A stretch of 64,000 nucleotides of DNA, from contig NZ_JACHWJ010000003.1 of NCBI RefSeq assembly GCF_014191305.1, forward strand, positions 372,001 through 436,000, read 5' to 3'. The notes beneath the pieces were generated by a model, which did no database searches, was not told the DNA's origin, and saw nothing but the letters and a program-made list of their open reading frames with translations. Shown here piece by piece: positions 23,839 to 32,014 of this stretch; within the stretch, counting starts at the first letter, position 1; the number at the start of each line of letters is the position of its first letter. This DNA is from Pseudoclavibacter helvolus. Its GTDB lineage: Bacteria; Actinomycetota; Actinomycetes; Actinomycetales; Microbacteriaceae. A program made the position numbers and the translations under genes.

Positions 23839-25610
23839 CAGTGGGCCATTGCCTTCTGTGGGAGGTGGAGTCGGGCTGCGGACAGGTCGGTGTTGCTCGG
23901 CAGGTCGGTACGGCTGGGCTGATCGGTACGGCTGGGCCGATCGGTACGGAAGTGCGCGCCGACCGACTCTTCTCTGACCAAGGCTGCGGCGACCGTGAGC
24001 CGCGCGAGGAGCAGCAGGTTCGCGTCTTCGCGCTCGGCGACCGTCGCGACCGTCGCGACCGGCGCGACCGGCGCGACCGGCGTCGCCACCGGGCGGGAGC
24101 TAGACCACGTGTCGAGTGTTCGCATCGCTTCTTCAAGCGCCGGACCGCTGCGGTGCAGGCCCGCGTTCGCCCACATGAGCTGCTGCAGGGCCCATCTGGA
24201 GAAGGCCGGACCTTCGTCGCGCGACGTTGCCTGTCCAACTTGAGTGCGATTCCGGCCAGAAAACGGCCGAACAGGGTCTGCGGGGGCAGATCTGCACGGA
24301 TGTTGGCCAGCGAGCGGGGAGCGTTCTAGCCTCGCGTCGGGGTCGAGCGCTTGCTCGAGCAGAGCCTCCGCGACGCGGCGCCCGAAGACGGCACCCTCGA
24401 GCAGCGAGTTCGAGGCGAGCCGGTTCGCGCCGTGCACGCCGGTGCGGGCCGTCTCGCCGGCCGCGTAGAGCCCAGGGATGCTCGTGCGACCGAACAGGTC
24501 GGTCACGACCCCGCCCATCAGGTAGTGCGCCGCCGGCGTGACGGGCACCGTCTCGCTCGACCAGTCGAGCCCGCTCTCGTCGATGCGGGCCGTGATGCTC
24601 GGGAAGCGGCGCTCCAGGAACTCGCGGCCCAGGTGTCGCGCGTCGAGGCGCACGGGGCGCCCGCCTTGCTTCGCCATCTCGTCGGCGATGGCGCGCGCCA
24701 CGACGTCGCGCGGGGCGAGCTCGGCGTCGGCGTGCACGCCGACGAGGAACCGCTCGCCGGCCTCGTTGAGCAGCACGGCGCCCTCGCCGCGCACGGCCTC
24801 CGAGATGAGCGCGCCGCCAGACCCGGCAAGCACGGTCGGGTGGAACTGCACGAACTCCAGGTTGGCGATCGTCGCGCCGGCTCGCGCCGCGGCGGCGATG
24901 CCGTCGCCCGTCGACACCTCGGGGTTGCTCGTGTGCGCGAACAGCCGCCCGGCCCCACCCGTCGCCAGCAGCACCGCGTCGGCCGCGAAGAAGCTCGGCG
25001 AGGTCTCGCCGCGGCCGAGCAGCCACGCGCCGACAACCCGGGCGCCGTCGCGCCCACCGTCGTGCGCCACGTCCTGCGCGAGGTCCGCGAGGAATGTCTG
25101 CTCAAGCAGCCGCAGCTCTCCGCGCTCGGCCGCCCCGCGGACGGCTCCGCTCAGCGCCCGCTGGATCTCGCGGCCGGTCGAGTCTCCGAACGCGTGCAGG
25201 ATGCGCGGATGCGAGTGCGCGGCTTCGAGCCCGCGCGCGAGTTGACCACTCGACGCACCATCGAAGCGCGTGCCGAGCGCGATTAGCTCGCGGATGCGCG
25301 CATCCGCCGAGCCGCACAGCACCTCGATCGCACGCCGATCGCCGAGCCCAGCGCCCGCGGTGAGGGTGTCGCGCACGTGTGCCGCGACGCTGTCACCAGC
25401 ACCAGCACCAGCACCGGCATCGATCACGGCCGCGATACCGCCTTGTGCGTGGGCCGTTGCCGTGTCGTCGAGCGTCGACTTCGTGGCGACGGTCACCTCG
25501 TGCCCGTCGGCGGAGGCGGCGAGCGCCGCCGTCAGCCCCGCGATGCCGCTGCCGACCACAAGGACTCGCAGGCGCCCGCCTTCCCTGGGCAGGCCAACCG
25601 CCGCGGCCAT
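23838..25610 (-). CDS. nadB: L-aspartate oxidase with repeat-rich insertions
   Basis: 590 residues, somewhat longer than the usual 530-550. FAD-binding GSGIAG (22-27), THAQGGIAAV-type substrate loop, EFVQFHPTVL, ISEAVRGEGAVLLN, PAAHYLMGGVVTD and GLYAAGETARTGVHGANRLASNSLLEG are intact, so the enzyme should oxidise aspartate to iminoaspartate for NadA. Extra length comes from short repeats: GAGAGAGD near 70, PVAPVAPVATVATV near 530 and an R-T-D-x-P-S repeat at the C-terminus. These nine- and 18-base repeats look like recent slippage and lie outside the catalytic core. Confidence 0.93.
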   Translation of the reverse strand: MAAAVGLPREGGRLRVLVVGSGIAGLTAALAASADGHEVTVATKSTLDDTATAHAQGGIAAVIDAGAGAGAGDSVAAHVRDTLTAGAGLGDRRAIEVLCGSADARIRELIALGTRFDGASSGQLARGLEAAHSHPRILHAFGDSTGREIQRALSGAVRGAAERGELRLLEQTFLADLAQDVAHDGGRDGARVVGAWLLGRGETSPSFFAADAVLLATGGAGRLFAHTSNPEVSTGDGIAAAARAGATIANLEFVQFHPTVLAGSGGALISEAVRGEGAVLLNEAGERFLVGVHADAELAPRDVVARAIADEMAKQGGRPVRLDARHLGREFLERRFPSITARIDESGLDWSSETVPVTPAAHYLMGGVVTDLFGRTSIPGLYAAGETARTGVHGANRLASNSLLEGAVFGRRVAEALLEQALDPDARLERSPLAGQHPCRSAPADPVRPFSGRNRTQVGQATSRDEGPAFSRWALQQLMWANAGLHRSGPALEEAMRTLDTWSSSRPVATPVAPVAPVATVATVAEREDANLLLLARLTVAAALVREESVGAHFRTDRPSRTDQPSRTDLPSNTDLSAARLHLPQKAMAH

Positions 25611-25611
25611 G

Positions 25612-26910
25612 TCAGGACGCCATCGTGGTGTCTGGCCTGGCCGCGAGCATCCGCTCGACCGCGACCCTCGCGGGCTCGGCGACGTGGGCGGGGACGCTGA
25701 TCTGGTTGCGCACCTCGCCTGCCACGAGCCCCTCGAGTACCCAGGCGATGTAGCTGGGGTGGATGCGGTACATGGTCGAGCAGGGGCACACGACGGGGTC
25801 GAGGCAGAAGATCGTGTGCTGCGGGTACTCGGCCGCGAGGCGCTGCACGAGGTTGATCTCGGTGCCGATCGCGAACACGGACCCGGCGGGGGCGGCCGCG
25901 ATGGCCTTCGTGATGTAGTCCGTGGAGCCGTACTCGTCGGCCGCGTCGACGATGGCCATGGGGCATTCGGGGTGCACGATGACGCGCACCTCCGGGTACT
26001 CGGCGCGAGCCTTCTCGATCTGCGCGACGGTGAAGCGCTTGTGGACGGAGCAGAAGCCGTTCCAGAGGATCACCTTGGCGGCGTCGAGCGTCTCTGGCGT
26101 CTGTCCGCCGAGGGGGCGGCGCGAGTTCCAGAGGGGCATCTCCTCCGTTGGCACGCCCATGGCCTTCGCCGTGTTGCGGCCGAGGTGCTGATCGGGGAAG
26201 AACAGCACCCGCTGCCCGCGCTCGAAGGCCCACTTGAGCACCGTCTCCGCATTGGACGACGTGCAGACGATGCCCCCGTTGCGCCCGCAGAACGCCTTCA
26301 GGTCGGCGGAGGAGTTCATGTAGGTGACGGGGATGACGGGCACGCGGCCGTCGGCGTCCGGCTCCGTGCCGTAGAGCTCGGTGAGCTGCTCCCAGCATTC
26401 CTCGACCGAGTCACTGTCTGCCATATCGGCCATCGAGCACCCGGCCGCGAGGTTCGGGAGGATGACAACCTGGTCAGGCGAGGACACGATGTCGGCCGTC
26501 TCGGCCATGAAATGCACGCCGCAGAACACGATGGCCTCGGCCTCCGGCTTGGCCTTCGCCGCGTTCGCGAGCTGGAAGGAGTCGCCGATGAAGTCGGCGT
26601 ACTGCACCACCTCGTTGCGCTGGTAGAAGTGGCCGAGGGTCACGACCCGGTCGCCGAGCGTCGCCTTCGCGGCGAGGATGCGCGCGTGGATCTCCTCGTC
26701 ACTCGCCGTCCGGTACTCCTCCGGCAGCAGCTCCTGCCGGGGCGCCGCTGTTGGCAGCCGGTCGGCCATTGACGCCCCAGGCCCGTAGGACGGAGCTTGC
26801 AGGTCGAACACCCACGGCGACTTCACGAGTTCCGGAGAGCAGCTCTCGCCGGCCTGCTTCCCGGTCTGGATGCGCGTGATGGTCGTGTGCACTGAAGCGG
26901 TTGTTGTCAT
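25612..26910 (-). CDS. nadA: Quinolinate synthase
   Basis: 432 residues, the long actinobacterial form. Condenses iminoaspartate with dihydroxyacetone phosphate. Visible motifs: LGHFYQRNEVVQYADFIGDS, FCGVHFMAETA (Cys130), CSMADMA, NGFCSVHKRF (Cys287), HPECPMA and DPVVCPCSTMYRIHP (Cys375/377); Cys130, Cys287 and one of the last pair should hold the 4Fe-4S cluster. The start at 26910 keeps an N-terminal PWVFDL-xxx-YGPGASMAD stretch I know from related actinobacterial proteins, although it overlaps the reading frame of the upstream NrtR gene by about 210 bases. Confidence 0.94.
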   Translation of the reverse strand: MTTTASVHTTITRIQTGKQAGESCSPELVKSPWVFDLQAPSYGPGASMADRLPTAAPRQELLPEEYRTASDEEIHARILAAKATLGDRVVTLGHFYQRNEVVQYADFIGDSFQLANAAKAKPEAEAIVFCGVHFMAETADIVSSPDQVVILPNLAAGCSMADMADSDSVEECWEQLTELYGTEPDADGRVPVIPVTYMNSSADLKAFCGRNGGIVCTSSNAETVLKWAFERGQRVLFFPDQHLGRNTAKAMGVPTEEMPLWNSRRPLGGQTPETLDAAKVILWNGFCSVHKRFTVAQIEKARAEYPEVRVIVHPECPMAIVDAADEYGSTDYITKAIAAAPAGSVFAIGTEINLVQRLAAEYPQHTIFCLDPVVCPCSTMYRIHPSYIAWVLEGLVAGEVRNQISVPAHVAEPARVAVERMLAARPDTTMAS

Positions 26911-27583
26911 GGCTCTGGTCTTTCTGGGGGAGGTAGCGGTAGAGCTTCGGGGGTCGGTGCCTCGTACCCGCGAGGGTCTCGCCGGTCTCGGCGAGGGACT
27001 GCGAGGCGAGCATGTCGCGGCGGAAGTTGGCGGCGTCGAGCGGTCTGTCGAGCACGGCCTCGTAGACCTCGCGCAGCTGGGCGAGGGTGAAGGACTCGCC
27101 CAGGAAGCTGTGCGCGATCGAGCTGTACTCGACCTTGTTGCGGAGACGCCAGAGCGCGTAGTCGATGATGCGGCGGTGGTCGAAGGCGAGGGGCGGGAGG
27201 CTGTCGACGGGGTGCCACCGCACGTTGTCGCCGAGGCGGGCCGAGCTTGCCTCCTCGTTCCCGACCAGCGCCCAGTAAACGACGGACACGACGCGCGGGT
27301 CGCTGCCGAAGACGCGGTCGGCGTCGCCGAAGGCGTAGAGCTGCTCGAGGTACTTGGGGGCGAGGCGCATGGTCTCGAAGAGAGTGCGGGAGGCGGCGGC
27401 GGCGAGGTCTTCGTCGCCGAGCGGCCCGCCAGGCAGGGCGAGCAGATCGATGAACGGCTGCCGCTGTCGCCGCACGAGGGGCACCCAGATCGTCGGTGCG
27501 GGGGCGCGGTGCGACGAGGGGGGCGACGGGCGCAGCGCGAAGATCACCGTGGAGACGGCGAGGGTCGCGTTGGTGCCTGGCAT
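26699..27583 (-). CDS. nrtR: NrtR-type NUDIX regulator of NAD synthesis
   Basis: 294 residues as read. The first 145 form a NUDIX domain whose catalytic box is degraded (GGPLGDEDL...RTLFETMRL, missing REUxEE), and about 150-220 is the winged-helix DNA-binding part (YALWRLRNKVEYSSIAHSFL, FTLAQLREVYEAVL, ANFRRDML, RPPKLYRYLP). This is the NrtR layout: a repressor of NAD genes that senses ADP-ribose-type ligands. The normal protein should end near residue 222; the last 72 residues run out of frame through nadA and look unnatural, so a frameshift may have removed the stop. ATG with AGGAGGAGC ribosome site. Confidence 0.82.
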   Translation of the reverse strand: MPGTNATLAVSTVIFALRPSPPSSHRAPAPTIWVPLVRRQRQPFIDLLALPGGPLGDEDLAAAASRTLFETMRLAPKYLEQLYAFGDADRVFGSDPRVVSVVYWALVGNEEASSARLGDNVRWHPVDSLPPLAFDHRRIIDYALWRLRNKVEYSSIAHSFLGESFTLAQLREVYEAVLDRPLDAANFRRDMLASQSLAETGETLAGTRHRPPKLYRYLPQKDQSHDNNRFSAHDHHAHPDREAGRRELLSGTREVAVGVRPASSVLRAWGVNGRPAANSGAPAGAAAGGVPDGE

Positions 27584-27599
27584 GCTTTGCTCCTCCTGT

Positions 27600-27626
27600 C
27601 ACTTATGGTCAGTTCGACTCTAAGTG
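27600..27626. promoter_or_regulatory. Candidate NrtR operator
   Basis: CACTTA (27600-27605) and its complement TAAGTG (27621-27626) are spaced 21 bases centre to centre, about two helical turns, in the divergent region just upstream of nrtR-nadABC. Location fits autoregulation; the binding specificity is not proven. Confidence 0.35.
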
Positions 27627-27646
27627 CAGTGTACGCCACGCCCGCC

Positions 27647-27652
27647 TAGGCT
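27647..27652 (+). promoter_or_regulatory. -10 element of a leaderless promoter (TAGGCT)
   Basis: TAGGCT, six bases, then GTG at 27659. It decides between two in-frame GTG codons (27653 and 27659). Confidence 0.55.
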
Positions 27653-27658
27653 GTGGCG

Positions 27659-28306
27659 GTGAGTGAACAGCAGCAGTTCGGCAGTGAAGACGACGCCCCG
27701 CACGGGGTTGGCCCCTGGCCGGGTGGTCGCGAGGAGTGGCCCGAGGGTCCGTGGTTCGACGCGGAGCTGCTTGAGCACGGCGATCGCCGCAACGTCATCG
27801 ACCGCTACCGCTACTGGTCGATGGATGCGATCGTCGCCGACCTCGACACGAAGCGCCACGCGTTTCACGTCGCCATCGAGAACTGGCAGCACGACATGAA
27901 CATCGGCTCGATCGTGCGCAGTGCCAACGCGTTCGCGGCCGACACGGTGCACATCGTCGGCAAGCGCCGCTGGAACAAGCGCGGCGCCATGGTCACCGAC
28001 CGCTACCAGCACGTCGTGCACCACGAGAGCGTCGCGGCGTTCATCCAGTGGGCGAGGGGCGAGGAGATGCCGGTGCTCGCCATCGACAATGTGCCGGGCT
28101 GCGTGCCCATGGAGACCTACGAGCTCCCGGAGCGGTGCGTGCTGCTGTTCGGGCAGGAGGGGCCCGGTGTCTCGGAGGAGGCGATCGAGGTCTCGGATGC
28201 GGTGCTCGAGATCTCGCAGTTCGGCTCGACCCGCTCGATCAACGCGTCAGCGGCGGCCGCCGTCGCCATGCACACCTGGGTGCTCCAGCACGTCGACTTC
28301 GCCTAG
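27659..28306 (+). CDS. TrmH/SpoU-family RNA methyltransferase
   Basis: 215 residues. The SPOUT knot motifs are in order: NIGSIVRSANAFAADTVHIVG (motif 1), VLLFGQEGPGVS (motif 2) and QFGSTRSINASAAAAVAMHTW (motif 3), so it binds AdoMet and should 2'-O-methylate a tRNA or rRNA ribose. The N-terminal 50 residues are acidic and Pro/Gly-rich. Target not identifiable from sequence. Start from the -10 spacing. Confidence 0.92.
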   Translation: MSEQQQFGSEDDAPHGVGPWPGGREEWPEGPWFDAELLEHGDRRNVIDRYRYWSMDAIVADLDTKRHAFHVAIENWQHDMNIGSIVRSANAFAADTVHIVGKRRWNKRGAMVTDRYQHVVHHESVAAFIQWARGEEMPVLAIDNVPGCVPMETYELPERCVLLFGQEGPGVSEEAIEVSDAVLEISQFGSTRSINASAAAAVAMHTWVLQHVDFA

Positions 28307-28328
28307 GTGCTTCACCTAACTCCTTCGC

Positions 28329-29015
28329 CTAGCTCTGTGTGTCCGGGGTGTCCGTCTGGCTTGCGAGGGCTGCCGCTCCGGCGAGGATGAGGTCGAGGCC
28401 GGCGGTGAAGCGTTCGGTGGGGTCCTGAAGGATGTACGGGCTGATGCTCCGCGGTTGAAGTGCGCCGACTGTTGCAGCGTGGGCCTGCTGCTGCTCGTGG
28501 AAGGCCTGCCCGATCGTGTAGTGGACGATCGCTTCCGCACAAGTCCGACTCTGAGGTGTGCCCAGACCAAAGTCGCTATGGGCGGCACCGGAGATCATCG
28601 TTGCGAGGTCGACGGTAAGGAGGTCGAGGGCGAAGGAGCTCGAGACGAGTTCGGCACCGTCCCGGCGCGAGAGCAGCGCCCCGCGCAATTGAATTGCGAG
28701 GGTGCGGGTCTGTTGCGTGCCCTGTTGTGTCCCTTGGTCCGGGAAAAGCCAGGTCTCAGCGGTGAGTGGCTGCAGGATGCGATCGCTCACGCCAGCGAGC
28801 AGCGACTGCTTGTTCGAGAAATGCCAGTAGAGGGCGCTCGGCTGCACCTCCAGATAGTCGCTGATACGTCGCATCGAGAGGTTCGGGAGGCCGTGTTCGT
28901 CGAGGACTTCGAGTGCGGTCGTCACGATTTCGCTGCGGCTGAGCTTGTCGAGGCTGTTCGCGGCTGCGCGTGGGGCGTCACGCGGAGCTCCTCCGGTTGG
29001 ACCACGGGGTGTCAT
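28329..29015 (-). CDS. bioQ: TetR-family regulator, probable BioQ
   Basis: 228 residues. HTH in about 25-70 (SRSEIVTTALEVLDEHGLPNLSMRRISDYLEVQPSALYWHFSNKQSLL), followed by a helical ligand domain of the TetR_C type. It diverges from bioY, and the gap holds two TGAAC-N3-GTTCA palindromes, nearly the TGAAC-N3-GTTAC box of the biotin regulator BioQ of Corynebacterium. Both lines point to a biotin-gene repressor. The symbol rests on this context. Confidence 0.8.
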   Translation of the reverse strand: MTPRGPTGGAPRDAPRAAANSLDKLSRSEIVTTALEVLDEHGLPNLSMRRISDYLEVQPSALYWHFSNKQSLLAGVSDRILQPLTAETWLFPDQGTQQGTQQTRTLAIQLRGALLSRRDGAELVSSSFALDLLTVDLATMISGAAHSDFGLGTPQSRTCAEAIVHYTIGQAFHEQQQAHAATVGALQPRSISPYILQDPTERFTAGLDLILAGAAALASQTDTPDTQS

Positions 29016-29028
29016 GACGCTAATCTAC

Positions 29029-29055
29029 TGAACACTGTTCACTGAACACCGTTCA
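29029..29055. promoter_or_regulatory. Twin BioQ-like operators
   Basis: TGAACACTGTTCA (29029-29041) and TGAACACCGTTCA (29043-29055), two near-identical 13-bp palindromes 14 bases apart in the divergent tetR-bioY region. The first starts only 13 bases before the regulator's start codon, so binding would block its own promoter as well as that of bioY. Confidence 0.75.
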
Positions 29056-29084
29056 GGAGTTTCCGGAGAAAGGTCATCACCCCC

Positions 29085-29714
29085 ATGAGCACCGAATCGA
29101 TCGGCGCCTCCGGGCGTCCCGCCAGCGGCCCGGCGCCGCGTGTCCTCGCCGACCTCGTTGCTGGAGTCGGGTCCGCATCCGGGGCTTTCTCCGGTGCTGT
29201 GCTCCGCAATGTCGCGCTCGTGCTCGGCGGCACCCTCTTCCTCATCGCGGCGGGCTTCATCGTCATCCCTCTGCCGTTCACGCCCGTGCCCGTCTCGCTC
29301 GCGACCTTCGCCGTGCTGCTGACGGGTGCGTCCCTCGGGCCCGCCCGCGCGGCGGCGAGCGCCGGCCTGTACCTCGCGCTCGGTGCTCTCGGAGCGCCGA
29401 TCTTCGCCGACGGCGCCTCCGGCGTCCTCTTCCCGTCCTTCGGCTACATCGTCGGCTACGTGCTCGCCGCGGTCGCCGTCGGGGCGCTCGCCCGTCGCCG
29501 GGCTGACCGTCACGTCGCATCCACGGTCGGCGCCTCCGTGCTGGGTACGCTCCTCGTGTACGCGGCCGGCGTGCCGTGGCTTGCGGTCTCGCTCGGCGTC
29601 GACTTCGGCACCGCGCTCGCACTTGGCGTCGTCCCGTTCCTCATCGGCGATGCCATCAAGATCGCGGCCGTGAGCGCGCTGCTGCCGTCGGCCTGGAAGC
29701 TCCTCAGGCGCTGA
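29085..29714 (+). CDS. bioY: Biotin transporter substrate-binding subunit BioY
   Basis: 209 residues with six predicted membrane helices. The BioY core shows PFTPVPVSLATFAVLLTGASLGPARAAASAGLYLALGALGAPIFA and GGSGxLF-like ASGVLFPSFGYIVGY. It is the S component of an ECF transporter (or can work alone) for biotin uptake. No bioM/bioN follows. Ribosome site GGAGAAAGG. Probably repressed by the divergent TetR protein. Confidence 0.93.
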   Translation: MSTESIGASGRPASGPAPRVLADLVAGVGSASGAFSGAVLRNVALVLGGTLFLIAAGFIVIPLPFTPVPVSLATFAVLLTGASLGPARAAASAGLYLALGALGAPIFADGASGVLFPSFGYIVGYVLAAVAVGALARRRADRHVASTVGASVLGTLLVYAAGVPWLAVSLGVDFGTALALGVVPFLIGDAIKIAAVSALLPSAWKLLRR

Positions 29715-29740
29715 TCGCGACCTGATTTCCTGCGATGCCA

Positions 29741-29787
29741 AACTCGCGGCGCGACCCCGATCCCCCGATCCAGTCGCGCCGCGAGTT
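29741..29787 (+). terminator. Hairpin terminator after bioY
   Basis: AACTCGCGGCGCGAC (29741-29755) pairs perfectly with its complement at 29773-29787, 15 bp around a 17-base loop. Nothing else is apparent in the 145 bases before the next gene. Confidence 0.75.
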
Positions 29788-29932
29788 GCATGCACAGCGT
29801 CGAGGCCCCGTGGGGCCGAGCGTGCGTGCAGCCACTTGGCGTCAGCGACGTTAGTCTCCGGCGCATGTGAGGCGGCCCAGATTCGCCAGAACGTGATCAA
29901 CTCTGTCGAGAAACCACAGGTTTCCCAGCTGG

Positions 29933-30604
29933 TCACCGGTCCAGTTTGGTGCCCTTCGCGTGGTCGCGGATGAGGGCGGCCGCGATGCGGCGAGCGGAGG
30001 CCGTCGTGTGTCTCGAGTCCCGAAGGCGCATGGCTAGGTCGCCGGAGACGATCAGTAGGAGTGCTTCTGCCAGCTCGCCGCCCTCCGGCGACGGGGTCGC
30101 GTCGCCCGCGATGCTGGCTGTGAGTCGCCCGCGCAGTGATTCGGTGTCGGTGTCGATGGCGTCCCGAACCTCGGTCGGAGCGTCTGCGTACTCGGCCGCA
30201 GCGCCCAGAAAGGCGCACCACTGGGCCCGCACTCGATGCCCGCGGAATGTGTCGAGTGCATCAAAGACGGCGAGGATGCGCCCCTCCCGAGTCTCCTGGC
30301 GGGCGATCGCTGCATCCCAGGTCTCGAGCCACTCGTCCTGGCGGCGGGCGAGGGTTGCCGCGAGCAGCGCCTCCTTGCTCGCGTAGCCGCGGTACATCGT
30401 CGCTGCCGAGACGCCGGCACGCTCGATTACGGCGTCGACTGGGGTCGCATGGATGCCATGGCTGAAGAACAGCTCCTCGGCGGCGTCGAGGAGCTTCGTC
30501 GCGCTCGTCGTGCGGATGCTACTGGTACCGAGCAATATTCGTGGAGCATTACTCGCGCTCTTGAGGACCGATTCCTTGGATTCTGCACCAGCTGCCCGTC
30601 GCAC
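29933..30604 (-). CDS. TetR-family regulator at the end of the ars operon
   Basis: 223 residues from the GTG at 30604 (the exact start is unsure; the recognisable domain begins near residue 34). HTH: ATKLLDAAEELFFSHGIHATPVDAVIERAGVSAATMYRGYASKEALLAATL. C-terminal domain typical of YcdC/AcrR-like sensors. It begins 11 bases after the arsO stop, so it is the last gene of the acr3 operon, an unusual place for a TetR protein in an ArsR-controlled locus. Ligand unknown. Confidence 0.85.
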   Translation of the reverse strand: MRRAAGAESKESVLKSASNAPRILLGTSSIRTTSATKLLDAAEELFFSHGIHATPVDAVIERAGVSAATMYRGYASKEALLAATLARRQDEWLETWDAAIARQETREGRILAVFDALDTFRGHRVRAQWCAFLGAAAEYADAPTEVRDAIDTDTESLRGRLTASIAGDATPSPEGGELAEALLLIVSGDLAMRLRDSRHTTASARRIAAALIRDHAKGTKLDR

Positions 30605-30615
30605 CAGGTGCCCGT

Positions 30616-31998
30616 CTAGGCGCAGCAGCCAGACGCTGGCGCTGTTACTTCCTGCCCGCCAGCGCTGACTGGCGTTGGTGCTTCACAGCTCGCGCCGTCG
30701 CTCTCCTCGTGTGTGCTGGTGGAGCACACGCCGGTTTCCGGGAGCACGAGCGTGACGAGGCGCGCTTGCTCGTGGTGTCCGGCGAGCTCGTCCGCGATGG
30801 ACCGCACTTGCTCGTACCCGGTGAGGAGCAGGAAGGTGGGGGCGCGGCCGTAGCTCTTCATGCCGGCGATGTAGAAGCCGGGTTCTGGGTGGGTGAGCTC
30901 GTCCACGCCGTGCGGGTAGACCGTGCCACAGGAGTGCGCGTTCGGATCGATCAGCGGCGCGAGTGCTCGGGGCGCTTCCACGACGGTGTCGAGGTCGAGT
31001 CGGAGTTCGCGCAGCAGGTCAAGATTGGGGCGGAACCCGGTCGCGTTCACGATCACGGCGACGTCGACGGAGGCGGCGACTCCCGCGCGGAGTCCGGTGA
31101 CGCGGACGCCGCCATCCTCCGCGGGGGCGAGAGCGTCGATCTCGAACTGGTCGAGGAGCTGCACCTGCCCTGAGGTCACGAGCGCCCGGATGGCCCCGCC
31201 GAGCTCACCTCGCGCTGCGAGCTCGTCGTTGGCGGACCCGTACACGCGGGTGGGCTGCGTGCCTCGAATGGCCCAGAAGATCTGCGTGGCAGGTTCCCGC
31301 TTCGCAAGGGAGGCGAGCTTCAGCAGGGTGTTCGCGGCGGAGTGGCCGGCACCGACGACGAGGACGCGTTTCCCCGCGAATTGAGCACGGTCCTTGCCGA
31401 GCACGTCGGGCAGGGCGTGACTGAGGTGCTCGCGCACCTGGTCTGCGCCGATGGGCTCGAGGCCGCTGGAGCCGATGGCGTTGCTCGTCTCGTACGTGCC
31501 GGACGCGTCGATCACTGCACGCGCGAGCGTTTCCGTGACCCCAGCTGCTGATTCGGTGCGGAGCACGAAGGGGGCGCGTTCGCGTCCGAGCGTGCGAGTG
31601 CGGTCCAGGCCACGGCGCGTGACCGCGAGCACCCGGTGCCCGTAGCGGATGCGGTCCGCAAGAGCTGGCACCGCGGCGAGCGGCAAGAGATAGTCGTCGA
31701 CGAGCTGCTGCCCGGTGGGGAGAGTCTTGGCAGGCGGCGCTTCCCAATCGGCCTCATCCAGGAGACGCGCAGCAGCTTCGTCGACGAGGTACTCCCACGG
31801 CGAGAACAAGCGCGTGTGCCCCCACGCCGCGACAGAGGCTCCAGCCTGGTCTCCCGCTTCGAACACGACCACCTCCTGCCCTCGCTCCAGCAGCTGCGCG
31901 GCGGCGGCGAGGCCAACTGGCCCCGCGCCGATGATCGCGACCGGCAACGCGTCGAGCGCGGTGGTCGCCGCGGGGGTGAGGGCAGGGGAGGCGGTCAT
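30616..31998 (-). CDS. arsO: FAD/NAD(P)-dependent monooxygenase, ArsO-like
   Basis: 460 residues. N-terminal FAD motif GAGPVGLAAA (24-33), second nucleotide motif VLVVGAGHSAANTLL in the middle, and ATGFRPNLDLL plus AGMKSYGRAPTFLLLTGYEQVRS towards the end: the layout of flavin-containing monooxygenases of the ArsO group found in ars operons. The C-terminus holds paired cysteines (GCCA-end, and Cys in EAP and GVC segments) that could bind arsenic. It follows trxB by 16 bases. Its substrate in arsenic metabolism is not settled. Confidence 0.8.
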   Translation of the reverse strand: MTASPALTPAATTALDALPVAIIGAGPVGLAAAAQLLERGQEVVVFEAGDQAGASVAAWGHTRLFSPWEYLVDEAAARLLDEADWEAPPAKTLPTGQQLVDDYLLPLAAVPALADRIRYGHRVLAVTRRGLDRTRTLGRERAPFVLRTESAAGVTETLARAVIDASGTYETSNAIGSSGLEPIGADQVREHLSHALPDVLGKDRAQFAGKRVLVVGAGHSAANTLLKLASLAKREPATQIFWAIRGTQPTRVYGSANDELAARGELGGAIRALVTSGQVQLLDQFEIDALAPAEDGGVRVTGLRAGVAASVDVAVIVNATGFRPNLDLLRELRLDLDTVVEAPRALAPLIDPNAHSCGTVYPHGVDELTHPEPGFYIAGMKSYGRAPTFLLLTGYEQVRSIADELAGHHEQARLVTLVLPETGVCSTSTHEESDGASCEAPTPVSAGGQEVTAPASGCCA

Positions 31999-32014
31999 GG
32001 GTGACTCCTTGGGA

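Noticed and set aside
24000-24120. Possible CRISPR or regulatory array from short GC repeats
   Set aside because: Units are nine bases, contiguous and in frame within nadB; no spacers. No CRISPR array was found anywhere in the window.
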